Positions 27,032 through 37,131 of a stretch of DNA of 64,000 bases are shown piece after piece. Within the stretch, counting starts at the first letter, position 1. Every line of letters begins with the position of its first letter. The notes beneath the pieces were generated by a model that searched no databases, had not been told where the DNA came from, and saw only the letters and a list, made by a program, of their open reading frames with translations. Both the position numbers and the translations under genes were made by a program. The DNA comes from Hyphomicrobium sp. 99 (GTDB lineage: Bacteria > Pseudomonadota > Alphaproteobacteria > Rhizobiales > Hyphomicrobiaceae), in NCBI RefSeq assembly GCF_000384335.2, contig NZ_KQ031382.1, positions 1,116,001 to 1,180,000 of the forward strand, read 5' to 3'.

Positions 27032-28027
27032 ATGGCCCGCAATGGGGTAGCCACAAAGCGAATCCTGGTCACAGGAGGAGCAGGATTTCTAGGTTCGCAT
27101 TTGTGCGAGGCTCTGATCGAGCGCGGGCATGAAGTTCTCTGTGTCGATAACTTCTTTACCGGGTCTCGGAGAAACATTTCCGAGTTACTTCAGGTCGAAA
27201 GATTTGAGCTGTTGCGCCACGACGTTACGCATCCTCTTTTTGTCGAGGCAGATGAGATTTATAATTTGGCCTGCCCCGCATCGCCGGTTCACTACCAGTT
27301 CGATCCGGTTCAAACGACCAAAACGAGCGTTCTCGGCGCCATCAACATGCTCGGGCTCGCAAAGCGGCTGAAGGCGAAGATCCTTCAGGCATCCACTTCC
27401 GAAATTTATGGCGATCCCACCGTTCATCCGCAAACTGAGCGGTATTGGGGAAACGTCAACACGACCGGACCGAGAGCCTGTTATGACGAAGGTAAGCGCT
27501 GCGCCGAAACGCTGTTCTTCGATTATTGGCGGCAGCATAGGCTTCGCATCAAGGTTGCGCGCATTTTCAATACCTATGGGCCAAGAATGCTTCCAGATGA
27601 CGGGCGCGTGGTCTCGACGTTTATCGTCCAGGCACTGAACGGTGAAGATCTGACGATCTTTGGTGACGGTAGCCAGACGAGGTCGTTCTGCTATGTCAAT
27701 GATCTCATCGATGGGCTCATCGCATTGATGGAAACGGAAGACGCTTTTACCGGCCCAGTGAACCTCGGAAACCCGGTCGAATTCACCATGCTTGAGCTTG
27801 CGCAGAAGGTGATCTCGCTGACGGGTTCGAATTCGAAAATCGTCTTTCGTAAACTTCCGGAGGACGACCCGAAGCAACGCCGCCCGGACATAAGCCTCGC
27901 GCGCACGACGCTCAACTGGCAGCCGTCGGTGCAACTCGACGAAGGGCTTCTGCGGACAATCGAGTATTTCGAGCAGTCGCTCCGCACTGGCATTCCCGGC
28001 GTCGCAGCCGGTGCTATGTCGAGATAG
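27032..28027 (+). CDS. UDP-glucuronate decarboxylase-like NAD-dependent epimerase/dehydratase
   Basis: 331 residues from the ATG giving [18 protein letters not shown]; an earlier in-frame start lacks support. Extended SDR fold with the NAD motif [10 protein letters not shown], the DNFFTGS loop, the HDVTHPL segment, catalytic [14 protein letters not shown] and Tyr-Lys in YDEGKR, and [14 protein letters not shown](H/Y)PL and the NVNxxGxRxCYDEGKR run are characteristic of UDP-xylose synthase, which decarboxylates UDP-glucuronate. It lies six bases before a glycosyltransferase and probably supplies a pentose sugar donor. Confidence 0.87.
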   Translation: MARNGVATKRILVTGGAGFLGSHLCEALIERGHEVLCVDNFFTGSRRNISELLQVERFELLRHDVTHPLFVEADEIYNLACPASPVHYQFDPVQTTKTSVLGAINMLGLAKRLKAKILQASTSEIYGDPTVHPQTERYWGNVNTTGPRACYDEGKRCAETLFFDYWRQHRLRIKVARIFNTYGPRMLPDDGRVVSTFIVQALNGEDLTIFGDGSQTRSFCYVNDLIDGLIALMETEDAFTGPVNLGNPVEFTMLELAQKVISLTGSNSKIVFRKLPEDDPKQRRPDISLARTTLNWQPSVQLDEGLLRTIEYFEQSLRTGIPGVAAGAMSR

Positions 28028-28033
28028 GGCCGA

Positions 28034-29059
28034 ATGACCATAAATTATACCTATGGGAATCTATGTGCGATGCCGCGCGTGACTGTCGCTGTGTGTGCGT
28101 ACAATCAAGAAGCCTATATCGAAGCGGCGCTGAGTTCGGCATTCAATCAATCGTACGAGAACATCGAGTTTGTAATCGTAGACGACCAGTCCCGCGACGG
28201 TACCGCCGAAAAAATACGCGCGCTCGTCAAGGCAAATGAAAGGCCTGCAAAATTCATCGTCCGCGAACGCAACGGCGGTCAGATGGCCGCTATGCTCGAT
28301 GCGCTGGACGCTTCCAGTGCTCCCTTCATTGTCTGGGTTGACGGCGATGACGTGCTTCAGCCGGACTTTGTCGAAACACACGTTCGATACCATTTGAATC
28401 CCGCTGTGACCTGCGCATTTACGTGCTCGAATATGGCGGTGATCGATTCCAAGAACCAGATTATAGCCGGCGTCATTCCAGCGTTATCGAACACGGGAAT
28501 CCTCCGAACGAAGGACGAGCGGATCGAAGTGTCTCCTCTGTCCAGGAAACAAACTGAGGTCGGATTCCTAATCGATAAGCATTATCGATCCTGGGCTTGG
28601 TCCGCGACTTCCGGAATGATGTTCCGAAGAGCGGTGATCGAGTTGATCCGCCCGGAACGGCCTGAGACGATCCGAATATCTGCTGACAACTATTTCGCGC
28701 GCTTCGCTCACGTCGTGGGTGGTTCGTTGATTATCCCCGAGGTGCTCGGATTTTATCGAATGCACGGAGACAATAATTTTTCTCGTTATCAAATTCTGGG
28801 GGATCGTGCTGGCGGTGTCACGAATACCGCGGTTCAACTCAATGCCATGAATGAGGAGTTCGCGAGGGTCTTGCAGCGCAAACCTGAAATTATATCGGCA
28901 TGCCTTGAAAAGACCGGTCTCTACAAGTTCGTCCGCCGTATTGCTTCTTCAAAAAGAATAGCGGCTGTGTTGCTCGCTAACAAAGCCCTTCGCGAGAAGC
29001 TGTCGTATCGCCAAAGGCTCTCAATCCGTGTCCGAAAGATTGCTCTCGGCCCTGAGTGA
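28034..29059 (+). CDS. Glycosyltransferase family 2
   Basis: 341 residues, or 329 from the ATG at 28070 ([14 protein letters not shown]), which looks like the natural N-terminus. GT-A motifs: [37 protein letters not shown] and the metal-binding [11 protein letters not shown] near 105. It probably uses or follows the UDP-pentose made by the upstream enzyme in a cell-surface glycan. The tex gene begins just after it. Confidence 0.87.
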   Translation: MTINYTYGNLCAMPRVTVAVCAYNQEAYIEAALSSAFNQSYENIEFVIVDDQSRDGTAEKIRALVKANERPAKFIVRERNGGQMAAMLDALDASSAPFIVWVDGDDVLQPDFVETHVRYHLNPAVTCAFTCSNMAVIDSKNQIIAGVIPALSNTGILRTKDERIEVSPLSRKQTEVGFLIDKHYRSWAWSATSGMMFRRAVIELIRPERPETIRISADNYFARFAHVVGGSLIIPEVLGFYRMHGDNNFSRYQILGDRAGGVTNTAVQLNAMNEEFARVLQRKPEIISACLEKTGLYKFVRRIASSKRIAAVLLANKALREKLSYRQRLSIRVRKIALGPE

Positions 29060-29172
29060 GAGGCGGAAGAACGCGGTTCTTGCGACCTACTGCTGACTTG
29101 ACCATCAGCCACAAAATCCTCCAGGATTCATTGGACATAAGGCAAGCTCAACTGCCTCTCAGAGGATATCGC

Positions 29173-31473
29173 TTGGACTTGATCAACACCCGTATCGCCA
29201 AGGAACTTAATGTCCAGCCGGCCCAGGTCACTGCGGCTGTAGACTTGCTCAAGGAAGGTGCTACCGTCCCGTTCATCGCGCGCTACCGCAAAGAGAAGAC
29301 CGGCGGGCTCGATGATACGCAACTTCGCAAGCTCGAAGAGCGGCTTGGATATCTGACCGAACTTGAAGATCGCCGCACGGCAGTTCTGAAGAGCATCAAC
29401 GAGCAAGGCAAGCTGACGCCGGAGATACAACGCGCCGTCAACGCCGCAGATACCAAGGTCGAGCTTGAGGATCTCTACGCACCCTTCAAGCCGAAACGGC
29501 GAACCAAAGCCCAGATAGCGCGCGAGGCTGGCCTCGAGCCATTAGCCGATGCGCTGATCGGCAATCCGATGCTCGATCCGTCAAAGGAAGCCGAGAAGTT
29601 CGTGTCTGCCGATAAAGGCGTGAGCGACCCCAAGGCGGCGCTCGAAGGCGCGCGTTCCATCCTCATCGAGCGGATTGGCGAGAACGCGAAGCTCGTCGGT
29701 GATTTGCGACAGTGGCTGTGGTCAACTGGCCTCATCATCTCTAAGGTCTTGAAGGGCAAACAGACGGAAGGCGCGAAGTTCTCCGACTATTTCGATTTCC
29801 GCCAGCCGATCCGCCAGATCCCATCGCATCGCGCGTTGGCGCTTTTGCGCGGGCGCAATGAAGGCTTCCTCGACCTCGATCTTGATGTCGAATTGGAGCC
29901 GAACCGGCCGCACCCGGCCGAGGGAAAAATCATGGCGGCGTTCAACATCGCCGAGCGGGGCCGCCTTGCCGACAAATGGCTGATCGATACGGTCAAGCTC
30001 GCGTGGAAGACGAGACTTCACACATCGCTCGCCGCCGATCTGCTGACGCGAGTGAAGGAGGAATCCGACACTGGAGCCATTGGCGTTTTCAAGACCAACC
30101 TCAAGGATCTTCTGCTCGCGGCGCCCGCTGGTCCTCGCGTGACGATGGGACTTGACCCGGGCATTCGTACTGGAGTGAAGGTCGCCGTCGTCGATCAGAC
30201 CGGCAAGGTGCTGGATACGGCTACCGTCTATCCGCACGAGCCGCGCAACGATTGGAACGGCGCGCTGGCGACGCTGGCCGCGCTGTGCATGAAGCATAAG
30301 GTCGAGATCATCGCCATCGGCAACGGGACGGCCAGTCGTGAAACCGACAAGCTTGCCGCCGATCTGATAAAGAAAATGCCCGATCTGAAGCTCACGAAAG
30401 TGATCGTCTCTGAGGCGGGTGCATCGGTCTATTCCGCGTCCGAAATCGGTGCGCAAGAGTTTCCAAATCTGGATGTCTCCTTGCGCGGCGCCGTGTCGAT
30501 CGCCCGCCGTCTCCAGGATCCGCTCGCAGAACTCGTCAAGATCGAACCGAAAGCCATCGGCGTCGGCCAATACCAGCACGACGTGAACCAGAGTGAGCTG
30601 GCGCGCTCGCTCGATGCCGTCGTCGAGGATTGCGTCAATTCCGTCGGTGTCGATGTGAACATGGCCTCGGCGCCGCTCTTGGCCCGCGTTGCTGGTCTGA
30701 ACGCGACGATCGCGGCCAACATCGTTCTGCACAGAAATGAAAACGGTGCTTTCAAGAAGCGGACGGAGATCAAGAAGGTTGCTCGGCTCGGGCCGAAGGC
30801 CTTTGAGCAGGCTGCCGGCTTCTTGCGGATCGCGAATGGGCCGAACCCGCTCGACGCTTCTGCAGTTCATCCCGAGGCCTACGAGGTCGTCGAACGTATC
30901 GCGAAAGAAATGAAACGGCCTGTCAAGGCGATGATCGGCGACAGCGCATTTCTGAAATCACTCAATCCCAAAATGTTTGCCGACGAACGCTTCGGCACGC
31001 CGACCGTGATCGACATTCTCGCCGAGCTAGAAAAGCCTGGCCGCGATCCGCGCCCCGAGTTCAAGACGGCGGAATTCAAAGAAGGCGTCGAGAAAATTTC
31101 GGATTTGCGCCCTGGCATGCTGCTCGAAGGCGTTGTGACGAACGTGACGGCATTCGGCGCGTTCGTTGATGTCGGCGTGCATCAAGATGGTCTTGTGCAC
31201 GTGTCCGAACTCGCCGACAAATTCGTGAAAGATCCGCGCGAGATCGTAAAGGCGGGAGACGTCGTCAAGGTTCGCGTGAAGGAGGTCGACGTTGATCGCA
31301 AACGCATCGCGCTCACGATGAAATCCGGGCCGATCGAAAACCATTCGACAGGGCGCGAACGCGGTCCCGATATTTCTCGCTCAAACGTTCAGACATCGAG
31401 TCCGAAAAGCCAAGAGGGGGAGTCGGCTCTCGCAGCCGCCCTTCGTCGCGCGCGAGAGGCAGGAAAGAATTGA
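29173..31473 (+). CDS. tex: Tex family RNA-binding transcription accessory protein
   Basis: 766 residues from the TTG at 29173, preceded by AGAGGA at six bases; a longer frame from 29056 overlaps the glycosyltransferase and adds an unusual 39-residue leader. Order: N-terminal helical Tex domain with [17 protein letters not shown] near 35, YqgF/RNase-H-like domain with [16 protein letters not shown] near 325, helix-hairpin-helix region with [14 protein letters not shown] segment near 500, and an S1 RNA-binding domain with [20 protein letters not shown] near 650. Tex binds RNA and the transcription machinery and is widely conserved. Not obviously linked to its neighbours. Confidence 0.95.
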   Translation: MDLINTRIAKELNVQPAQVTAAVDLLKEGATVPFIARYRKEKTGGLDDTQLRKLEERLGYLTELEDRRTAVLKSINEQGKLTPEIQRAVNAADTKVELEDLYAPFKPKRRTKAQIAREAGLEPLADALIGNPMLDPSKEAEKFVSADKGVSDPKAALEGARSILIERIGENAKLVGDLRQWLWSTGLIISKVLKGKQTEGAKFSDYFDFRQPIRQIPSHRALALLRGRNEGFLDLDLDVELEPNRPHPAEGKIMAAFNIAERGRLADKWLIDTVKLAWKTRLHTSLAADLLTRVKEESDTGAIGVFKTNLKDLLLAAPAGPRVTMGLDPGIRTGVKVAVVDQTGKVLDTATVYPHEPRNDWNGALATLAALCMKHKVEIIAIGNGTASRETDKLAADLIKKMPDLKLTKVIVSEAGASVYSASEIGAQEFPNLDVSLRGAVSIARRLQDPLAELVKIEPKAIGVGQYQHDVNQSELARSLDAVVEDCVNSVGVDVNMASAPLLARVAGLNATIAANIVLHRNENGAFKKRTEIKKVARLGPKAFEQAAGFLRIANGPNPLDASAVHPEAYEVVERIAKEMKRPVKAMIGDSAFLKSLNPKMFADERFGTPTVIDILAELEKPGRDPRPEFKTAEFKEGVEKISDLRPGMLLEGVVTNVTAFGAFVDVGVHQDGLVHVSELADKFVKDPREIVKAGDVVKVRVKEVDVDRKRIALTMKSGPIENHSTGRERGPDISRSNVQTSSPKSQEGESALAAALRRAREAGKN

Positions 31474-31486
31474 GGGACCGCAAACC

Positions 31487-31852
31487 TCAAAGCCTGCCGC
31501 GCTCAATGACTTGCGCTTCCGCGAACTGCTCGATCACGGCGGCTGGGATGCTTGGCGTTTCCAGCGCTGCGTAGCTCCCACCGAATTTTCGGCCGTGCTG
31601 ATCGAATGCCGCCCACAAGTTCCCGCGAACGTAAAGTCCCACGATTTCCTCGGACGCGTTCCACCTGACGGATACATCTGACGCTTGAAAATCGGCGTGT
31701 CTTGAACCCACGCATATAGCGCCGCGAGCCTGCCTTCCGCGCTCCTTCGTCAAATCGAAGAGATAGAAATAGCCGCCCTCGCTATCGAATTCGAAAATTC
31801 CAGCGAGGTCTCCCGAGGTGCGGACGGCGCTTTCGAAGATGTCATTTTCCAT
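31487..31852 (-). CDS. Small hypothetical protein, possibly DUF2251-like
   Basis: 121 residues from the ATG giving MENDIFESAVRTSGDL, which has AAGGAGG 8 bases upstream. An in-frame ATG 12 codons earlier would overlap the PAS gene. The sequence contains GIFEFDSEGGYFYLFDL and NASEEIVGLYVRGNLWAAFD, a compact beta-rich pattern that I associate loosely with DUF2251; function unknown. It is coupled to the PAS gene upstream and both lie downstream of the oxc-frc operon terminator. Confidence 0.7.
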   Translation of the reverse strand: MENDIFESAVRTSGDLAGIFEFDSEGGYFYLFDLTKERGRQARGAICVGSRHADFQASDVSVRWNASEEIVGLYVRGNLWAAFDQHGRKFGGSYAALETPSIPAAVIEQFAEAQVIERGRL

Positions 31853-31884
31853 AATGCGTGCCTCCTTGAAGCGGGCCGGTTCCT

Positions 31885-32337
31885 TCACATGCCGACAAGT
31901 TTTTCAGTCCGCGCGACGAGTGCTTCGAGCTCGGAAATTCGTTTGCGCTGAGCCCGGTCCTTCTCGAACCGGCGCGTGTCGTCTCGCATGACGGAGGCGA
32001 TGGCCGATACTTTGCCGTCGGCCGAATGAAGAAGAGAAACGGTGAATGCGATGGAGAACTGGCGGCCGGACTTGTCGATCGCCGGAACCTGCAGCACGTC
32101 GCTGCCGTACCGGGTAATCCCGGTCTCCATTGTCTTCTGATATCCTTCCCAGTGCCGCGCGCGCAGCTTCTCCGGTATCATCAGGTCGAGCGACTGACCG
32201 AGCGCTTCGGCTTCCGTGTAGCCGAACATGCGCTCCGCGGCTTTATTCCATAAGATAATTGCGCCCTGCACATCGCTGACGACAACGGCATCGCCGACGG
32301 CAGATACGAGTTCCTGAAGATCAACCGAAGTTTGCAT
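31885..32337 (-). CDS. Stand-alone PAS domain protein with C-terminal coiled coil
   Basis: 150 residues: one PAS domain (about 8-120) with GDAVVVSDVQGAIILWNKAA and ERMFGYTEAEALGQSLDLMIP, followed by a short coiled coil (RRFEKDRAQRKRISELEALV). No enzymatic output. GGAGGTCGG precedes the ATG. Such isolated PAS proteins may sense redox or small molecules and act through a partner. Its place directly after frc hints at a link to oxalate metabolism, but a terminator lies between them. Confidence 0.85.
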   Translation of the reverse strand: MQTSVDLQELVSAVGDAVVVSDVQGAIILWNKAAERMFGYTEAEALGQSLDLMIPEKLRARHWEGYQKTMETGITRYGSDVLQVPAIDKSGRQFSIAFTVSLLHSADGKVSAIASVMRDDTRRFEKDRAQRKRISELEALVARTEKLVGM

Positions 32338-32370
32338 ACCGACCTCCGCGATCAGGAAGGGAAATCGAGG

Positions 32371-32397
32371 AAAAGGCGACGCCCTCGCGGGCGTCGC
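32371..32397 (-). terminator. Rho-independent terminator after frc
   Basis: Stem GCGACGCCC / GGGCGTCGC (9 bp, 4-nt loop) between frc and the PAS gene. On the minus strand it is followed by CTTTTCC. It probably ends or reduces transcription of the oxc-frc operon before the PAS gene. Confidence 0.75.
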
Positions 32398-32432
32398 TAG
32401 TTGGCTCTCGAAGGATGGTCGAGCTAGTGTCC

Positions 32433-33683
32433 TTAGACGGCGTTCGCAGCGTGGAGCTGTTGGATCCGGTCTTTCGTGTAACCGAGTTCGGAAAGCACCT
32501 CTTCGGTGTGTTCGCCAAGAAGAGGAGAGCCCGTGATCTCGATCTTCATGTCCGAGAACTTGATCGGGCTACCGACGGTCAGGTACTTGCCGCGAACCTT
32601 GTGGTCGACTTCCACAATCGTGCCGCTCGCGCGCAGCGAAGGATCGTCGGCCAGTTCCTTCATCGACAGCACCGGCGAGCAGGGGATGTCATACTTGCGA
32701 AGGATGTCGACCGCCTCGAACTTCGTCTTGTCCGCGAGCCAAGCTTCGATCGTCTCGAAGATCTCGATGATGTGCGGCTGACGCGCCTTCGCCGTCGTAT
32801 AGTTCGGGTCGGTCTTCCACTCAGGCTTGCCGATGGCATCGCAGATCGGTTCCCAGGCATGGCCCTGGATCGTGAAGTAGATGTAGGCGTTCGGGTCCGT
32901 CTGCCAGCCTTTGCACTTCAAGATCCAGCCGGGCTGTCCGCCGCCGCCGGCGTTACCGCCGCGCGGAACGACATCGCTGAACGATCCGTGCGGATACTGC
33001 GGGTATTCCTCGAGATAGCCGACGCGGTCGAGGCGCTGCTGATCGCGAAGCTTGACGCGGCAGAGGTTCAGCACGCTGTCCTGCATCGACGCGGCAACCT
33101 TCTGGCCTTTGCCCGTCTTGTCGCGCTGACGAAGCGCAGCCAGAATTCCGATCGCGAGATGCATGCCGGTGTTGCTGTCACCGAGAGCAGCCGCGCTGAT
33201 CGTCGGCGGGCCGTCCCAGAAGCCGGTCGTCGATGCTGCCCCGCCTGCGCACTGGGCGACGTTCTCGTAAACCTTCAGATCGTCGTAGTGGTGGCCGTCC
33301 GAGAAGCCCTTGACGGAGGCGAGGATCATCTTCGGATTGAGCTCGAGGATCCGCTTCCAGCTGAAGCCCATGCGATCGAGCGCGCCGGGGCCGAAGTTCT
33401 CGACCATGACATCCGAGGTCCGGATCAGCTTCTCCAGAACTTCCTTGCCTTCCGGCTTCTTGGTGTCGAGCGTCAGAGAACGCTTGTTGGAGTTGAGCAT
33501 CGTGAAGTAGAGCGCGTCAGCATCCGGAATGTCGCGAAGCTGACTGCGCGTGACGTCGCCCGAACCGGGTCGCTCGACCTTGATCACGTCAGCGCCGAAC
33601 CATGCGAGAAGCTGCGTGCACGCCGGGCCCGCCTGCACGTGCGTGAAGTCAATGATCTTGATGCCATCAAGAGCTTTGGTCAT
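32433..33683 (-). CDS. frc: Formyl-CoA:oxalate CoA-transferase (copy 1)
   Basis: 416 residues, a family III CoA-transferase. The catalytic aspartate is in [10 protein letters not shown], the N-terminal [13 protein letters not shown] carries the active-site glutamine, and the mobile glycine loop is GGGGQPGW. Where Oxalobacter formigenes FRC has Trp48 this protein has Gln (RSQLRD), as in E. coli YfdW. It moves CoA from formyl-CoA to oxalate, giving oxalyl-CoA for Oxc. It lies 53 bases after oxc and is followed by a terminator, so oxc-frc form an operon. AAGGAG precedes the start. Confidence 0.95.
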   Translation of the reverse strand: MTKALDGIKIIDFTHVQAGPACTQLLAWFGADVIKVERPGSGDVTRSQLRDIPDADALYFTMLNSNKRSLTLDTKKPEGKEVLEKLIRTSDVMVENFGPGALDRMGFSWKRILELNPKMILASVKGFSDGHHYDDLKVYENVAQCAGGAASTTGFWDGPPTISAAALGDSNTGMHLAIGILAALRQRDKTGKGQKVAASMQDSVLNLCRVKLRDQQRLDRVGYLEEYPQYPHGSFSDVVPRGGNAGGGGQPGWILKCKGWQTDPNAYIYFTIQGHAWEPICDAIGKPEWKTDPNYTTAKARQPHIIEIFETIEAWLADKTKFEAVDILRKYDIPCSPVLSMKELADDPSLRASGTIVEVDHKVRGKYLTVGSPIKFSDMKIEITGSPLLGEHTEEVLSELGYTKDRIQQLHAANAV

Positions 33684-33736
33684 CGGTGCGTTTCTCCTTG
33701 GTAGAAGGTTGTTGGAATGAGCCGGCTGATCCGGAC

Positions 33737-35656
33737 TTATTTTTTCTTCAGAACGCTTTGCGGATTGAGGTTCCCGATGCGGCCACTCTCGGTGCCGGCC
33801 GCCGGATCGATCACTGCGTTGATGAGTGTTGGCTTGCCGCTGTTCAGCGCTTCATCGACAGCGCGCTTCAGCTCGGCGGGACTTTCGACGTTGACGCCGA
33901 CGCCGCCGAAGGCCTCCATCATCTTGTCGTAGCGCGAGCCTTTGACGAACACGGTCGTCGCGGGATCGCGGCCGGTCGGATCGGTGTCCGTGCCGCGATA
34001 GATGCCGTCATTGTTGAAGATGACGATGCAGACCGGAAGCTGATACCGGCAGATGGTCTCCACCTCCATGCCGCAGAACCCGAAGGCGCTGTCCCCTTCG
34101 ACCGCGAGTACCGGCTTGCCGGTCTCGATCGCTGCAGCAATGGCAAAGCTCGTGCCGATGCCCATGATGCCCCAGGTGCCGACGTCGAGCCGCTTGCGCG
34201 GCTGATACATGTCGATGACGCCGCGTGCGAGATCGAGCGTGTTGGCGCCTTCATTGACGAGGATGGTATCCGGCCGCTCTTTGATGACGTTGCGGAGCGC
34301 ACCAAGCGCACCGTGGAAGTCCATCGGCGACTTGGTGTTCGCCAGCCGCGGCGCCATCTTGGCAATGTTCTCGTCTTTCTTTGCCTTGATCGCGCTGGTC
34401 CATTCGGCGGGAGGCGCCTGCCACGTGCTGTCCATGCCCTCGAGCAGAGCCGTGACGCAGGAGCCGATATCGCCGACCAGCGGTGCGGCGATCTCGATGT
34501 TCGAGTCCATCTCTCTCGGCTCGATGTCGATCTGAATGAATTTCTTCGGCGCGCTGCCCCAGGTCTTGCCCTTGCCGTGCGACAACAGCCAGTTGAGACG
34601 GGCACCGATCAGCATCACGACATCGCTGTCTTTCAGCACAGTCGAGCGTGCCGCTCCCGCGCACTGCGGATGCGTGTCGGGAAGCAGACCCTTCGCCATG
34701 CTCATCGGCAGGAACGGGATGCCGCTCTTCTCGACCAACTCGCGGATGGCGTCATCGGCTTGGGCATAGGATGCGCCCTTACCGAAGATAATGAGAGGAC
34801 GCTTCGCGTTCTTCAGCACATCGAGTGCGCGCTGAACGGCGTGCTTGGCTGGTATCTGGTCGGGCGCCGCGTCGATGACTTTCACGAGCGACTTCTTCCC
34901 GGCGACGGCATTCATGGTCTGCGAAAGCAACTTGGCGGGAAGATCGAGATAGACGCCGCCGGGACGGCCCGAGACAGCTGCGCGGATCGCGCGGGCGACG
35001 CCGATGCCGATGTCGGCTGCGTGCAGCACGCGGAAGGCCGCCTTGCAAAGCGGCTTGGCGATGGCGAGCTGATCCATCTCCTCGTAGTCGCCCTGCTGCA
35101 GATCGACGATCTCACGCTCGGATGAGCCGGAAATGAGGATCATCGGAAAGCAGTTCGTCGTGGCGTTGGCGAGCGCGGTCAGGCCGTTGAGGAAACCGGG
35201 AGCTGATACCGTGAGGCAGATGCCCGGCTTCTTGGTCAGGTAGCCGGCGATCGCCGCGGCATTGCCGGCATTCTGCTCGTGCCGGAACGAGATGACACGC
35301 AACCCATCAGCCTGCGCCATCCGGCCGAGGTCCGTAATGGGAATGCCCGGCACGCCGTAGATCGTCTCGATGCCGTTGAGCTTCAGTGCGTCGATGACGA
35401 GATGAAAGCCGTCCGTCAATTCGGGCTCTTCGGTCGCCGCGGGCTTTTCGCTTGTGGCTGCCTTGGGACCGATCCCGAGTGGATAGGCCGCCGGAACGAA
35501 AGCCGGAGCGTGGCCGCCCGAAGCAGGCTTCGCGACGCCGAGGGGATACGAAGCTTTGGGTAGGCTGGCAGGGGGCGGGGACGGGATGCGGGCGGCGGTC
35601 TCATCCGCACTTGGAGAAATCGGTCTGCTCGAAACCGTCTTCGCGAGAATGTTCAC
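33737..35656 (-). CDS. oxc: Oxalyl-CoA decarboxylase with N-terminal extension
   Basis: 639 residues from a GTG start with GGGAGGAT upstream; the frame is open further but this start has the only good ribosome site. Thiamine-diphosphate enzyme: [16 protein letters not shown], the cofactor glutamate in [22 protein letters not shown], and the diphosphate motif [13 protein letters not shown] ending in IFNNDGIY. It converts oxalyl-CoA to formyl-CoA and CO2. The catalytic core starts at about residue 79; the preceding Pro/Ala-rich extension is absent from the Oxalobacter enzyme and contains two YPLG motifs ([10 protein letters not shown] and [10 protein letters not shown]). A GntR-type operator lies about 80 bases upstream. 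Confidence 0.93.
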   Translation of the reverse strand: MNILAKTVSSRPISPSADETAARIPSPPPASLPKASYPLGVAKPASGGHAPAFVPAAYPLGIGPKAATSEKPAATEEPELTDGFHLVIDALKLNGIETIYGVPGIPITDLGRMAQADGLRVISFRHEQNAGNAAAIAGYLTKKPGICLTVSAPGFLNGLTALANATTNCFPMILISGSSEREIVDLQQGDYEEMDQLAIAKPLCKAAFRVLHAADIGIGVARAIRAAVSGRPGGVYLDLPAKLLSQTMNAVAGKKSLVKVIDAAPDQIPAKHAVQRALDVLKNAKRPLIIFGKGASYAQADDAIRELVEKSGIPFLPMSMAKGLLPDTHPQCAGAARSTVLKDSDVVMLIGARLNWLLSHGKGKTWGSAPKKFIQIDIEPREMDSNIEIAAPLVGDIGSCVTALLEGMDSTWQAPPAEWTSAIKAKKDENIAKMAPRLANTKSPMDFHGALGALRNVIKERPDTILVNEGANTLDLARGVIDMYQPRKRLDVGTWGIMGIGTSFAIAAAIETGKPVLAVEGDSAFGFCGMEVETICRYQLPVCIVIFNNDGIYRGTDTDPTGRDPATTVFVKGSRYDKMMEAFGGVGVNVESPAELKRAVDEALNSGKPTLINAVIDPAAGTESGRIGNLNPQSVLKKK

Positions 35657-36055
35657 GGCGATCCTCCCTCTTTTTGGACTCGTTCCTTGGCGTTCACGTT
35701 TGCGGTGCAGCACATCACCGCATGGTCCTGTTATTTGGCATACGATATACCAGATACATACAGCGAGCAAGGTTTTGGCGCGATTTCGGTGGTGAAAAAT
35801 CGCTGACGGCTTTCGAGATTGATATTCTTGGAAATTATGCGAGCGCGCACAGCCAGCGCCTAGCTGCACCAGCGCGAATGCGCAAGTTAGAGCGAAAAAT
35901 TTTATTCGAGGTGGGCAGCGAGGGAGGCGGCTTTGTGCCCGCAAGCGGCCTGCTCAAGCGCCGGTCGCGACGACGCGTGAGCACGACAGCGCGCGCTGAA
36001 CCCTAACGATCATCTCAAGATCAGATGCGTCCCGTGGAACGCCTCGTCATAACGA
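35657..36055. other. Intergenic region between gntR and oxc
   Basis: About 400 bases holding the operator at 35736-35752 and the presumed oxc promoter. Open frames on both strands here look like chance extensions of the coding periodicity of oxc and have no start signals. No terminator for gntR is obvious. Confidence 0.5.
35736..35752 (-). promoter_or_regulatory. GntR-type operator upstream of oxc
   Basis: TGGTATATCGTATGCCA on the minus strand, 80 bases upstream of the oxc start. Arms TGGTAT/ATGCCA form an imperfect palindrome. One of five near-identical 17-bp sites in 3.4 kb. Confidence 0.75.
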
Positions 36056-36796
36056 TCAGTCGAAGATGCCTTCGCTGTGCTCTTCGACGTAAGCTGCAAG
36101 ACCCAGCGTATGATCACGCGCCAGTTGCTCGGCGAGTTCCGTGTCGCGTCTTTCCAGAGCTTCGATGATTTTAAGATGATCTTCGATCGACCGCGCCGCG
36201 CGATGGTCACGACCAATCGTGATCTGCCTGATCCCGCGCACGTGCAGCAGCAGGTTCTCCGTCATCTCGGCAAGAAGAGCTGAGCCCGTCAGTTCGATGA
36301 TCGTCTGATGGAATCGAATATTGGCCGTCGAATATTCGCTAAGAAAATCCTCGGGCTTGTGACTGGCGTTGAACTCTCTGAAAAGCAAGCGCAGCCGAGC
36401 AATTTCTTCATCGGTTGCACGTTGCGTGACAAGGCGCGCTGCCATTCCCTCAAGCGCGGCCCAAACTTGAATCATCTCGATGACTTCGCGCTTAGTCTTT
36501 TTGACGACCATAATTCCGCGACGCGGCACCGACTTCACGAAGCCTTGCTGCTCGAGCATGAGTATAGCTTCGCGCACAGGCGTCCGGCTCACACCGAGCT
36601 GTTCAGACAACTGGCGCTCGTCAATCCAAGCCTGCTCGGGTGAGCTGTAAATGTCCATTCCGATAATTGCGCTCTTGAGAGCCTTGTAGGCTTTGGCCTT
36701 GAAGGTTTCTTCCTGCGCGAACGGCTTGAGGACAATATCTGGCGTCGTTGTTTGAGCTATAGGCCAGCTTGTTTGAGCTTCGGCTTTCTCAGCCAC
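36056..36796 (-). CDS. GntR family regulator (FadR/FCD subfamily), likely oxalate-responsive
   Basis: 246 residues. The winged helix-turn-helix (about 35-100) contains DERQLSEQLGVSRTPVREAI and the wing VPRRGIMVVKKTKREV; the C-terminal FCD helical domain (about 105-235) has metal/ligand-type residues in FHQTIIELTGSALL and HLKIIEALERRDTELAEQLARD. FCD regulators bind small organic acids or acyl-CoAs. It sits between oxlT and oxc, and the five 17-bp palindromes around the oxalate genes, including one at its own promoter, are its likely targets. Whether it represses or activates is not shown. Confidence 0.88.
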   Translation of the reverse strand: MAEKAEAQTSWPIAQTTTPDIVLKPFAQEETFKAKAYKALKSAIIGMDIYSSPEQAWIDERQLSEQLGVSRTPVREAILMLEQQGFVKSVPRRGIMVVKKTKREVIEMIQVWAALEGMAARLVTQRATDEEIARLRLLFREFNASHKPEDFLSEYSTANIRFHQTIIELTGSALLAEMTENLLLHVRGIRQITIGRDHRAARSIEDHLKIIEALERRDTELAEQLARDHTLGLAAYVEEHSEGIFD

Positions 36797-36830
36797 GGTT
36801 GTCGTCTCCCGAGAGGACTTATATTTCTTG

Positions 36831-36847
36831 TGGCATACTATAGGCCA
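36831..36847 (-). promoter_or_regulatory. GntR-type operator upstream of gntR
   Basis: TGGCCTATAGTATGCCA on the minus strand, 35 bases before the gntR start. It is the most diverged of the five sites and suggests autoregulation. Confidence 0.7.
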
Positions 36848-37131
36848 AGATTAGACAATTCCCCAATTACTTAGCCGCGATACAAGAGCGGCTGAGTACC
36901 GCAGATAAGGGCTAGGTGGCGGCAGTATTCGCCGCGAGCACGCTCGAAGCAGTGCAGCATTTATGAAAAAGCGAGAAGGCGAACCCGTTCATGAGTTGGC
37001 CTTCTCGCCCGGAGATCTCTTTGACGTAAACGGGACGGGTCCATGAGGAGCGTGCCGGGTGGCGCAAGGGGAAGTACTTGAATTGAGGGATGGCAACCGA
37101 TGCGCCGCCATCCCTGTTCGCCGGTGCTGAT
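36848..37131. other. Intergenic region between oxlT and gntR
   Basis: Holds the oxlT terminator (36966-37008) and a second hairpin, GGGATGGC/GCCATCCC, at about 37086-37115 just after the oxlT stop. No gene is supported. Confidence 0.5.
36966..37008 (-). terminator. Rho-independent terminator after oxlT
   Basis: Stem GCGAGAAGGC / GCCTTCTCGC (10 bp, 18-nt loop) followed on the minus strand by TTTTTCATAA. It isolates oxlT from the gntR promoter downstream. Confidence 0.75.

Noticed and set aside
29722..30870. 382-codon open frame antisense to tex
   Set aside because: Same cause; Tex motifs are complete on the other strand.
32415..33704. 429-codon open frame antisense to frc
   Set aside because: Mirror of the frc coding periodicity in GC-rich DNA; the product has no domain and frc is unambiguous.
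33686..35125. 479-codon open frame antisense to oxc
   Set aside because: Arg/Asp/His-rich product without domain, opposite a clear enzyme gene.
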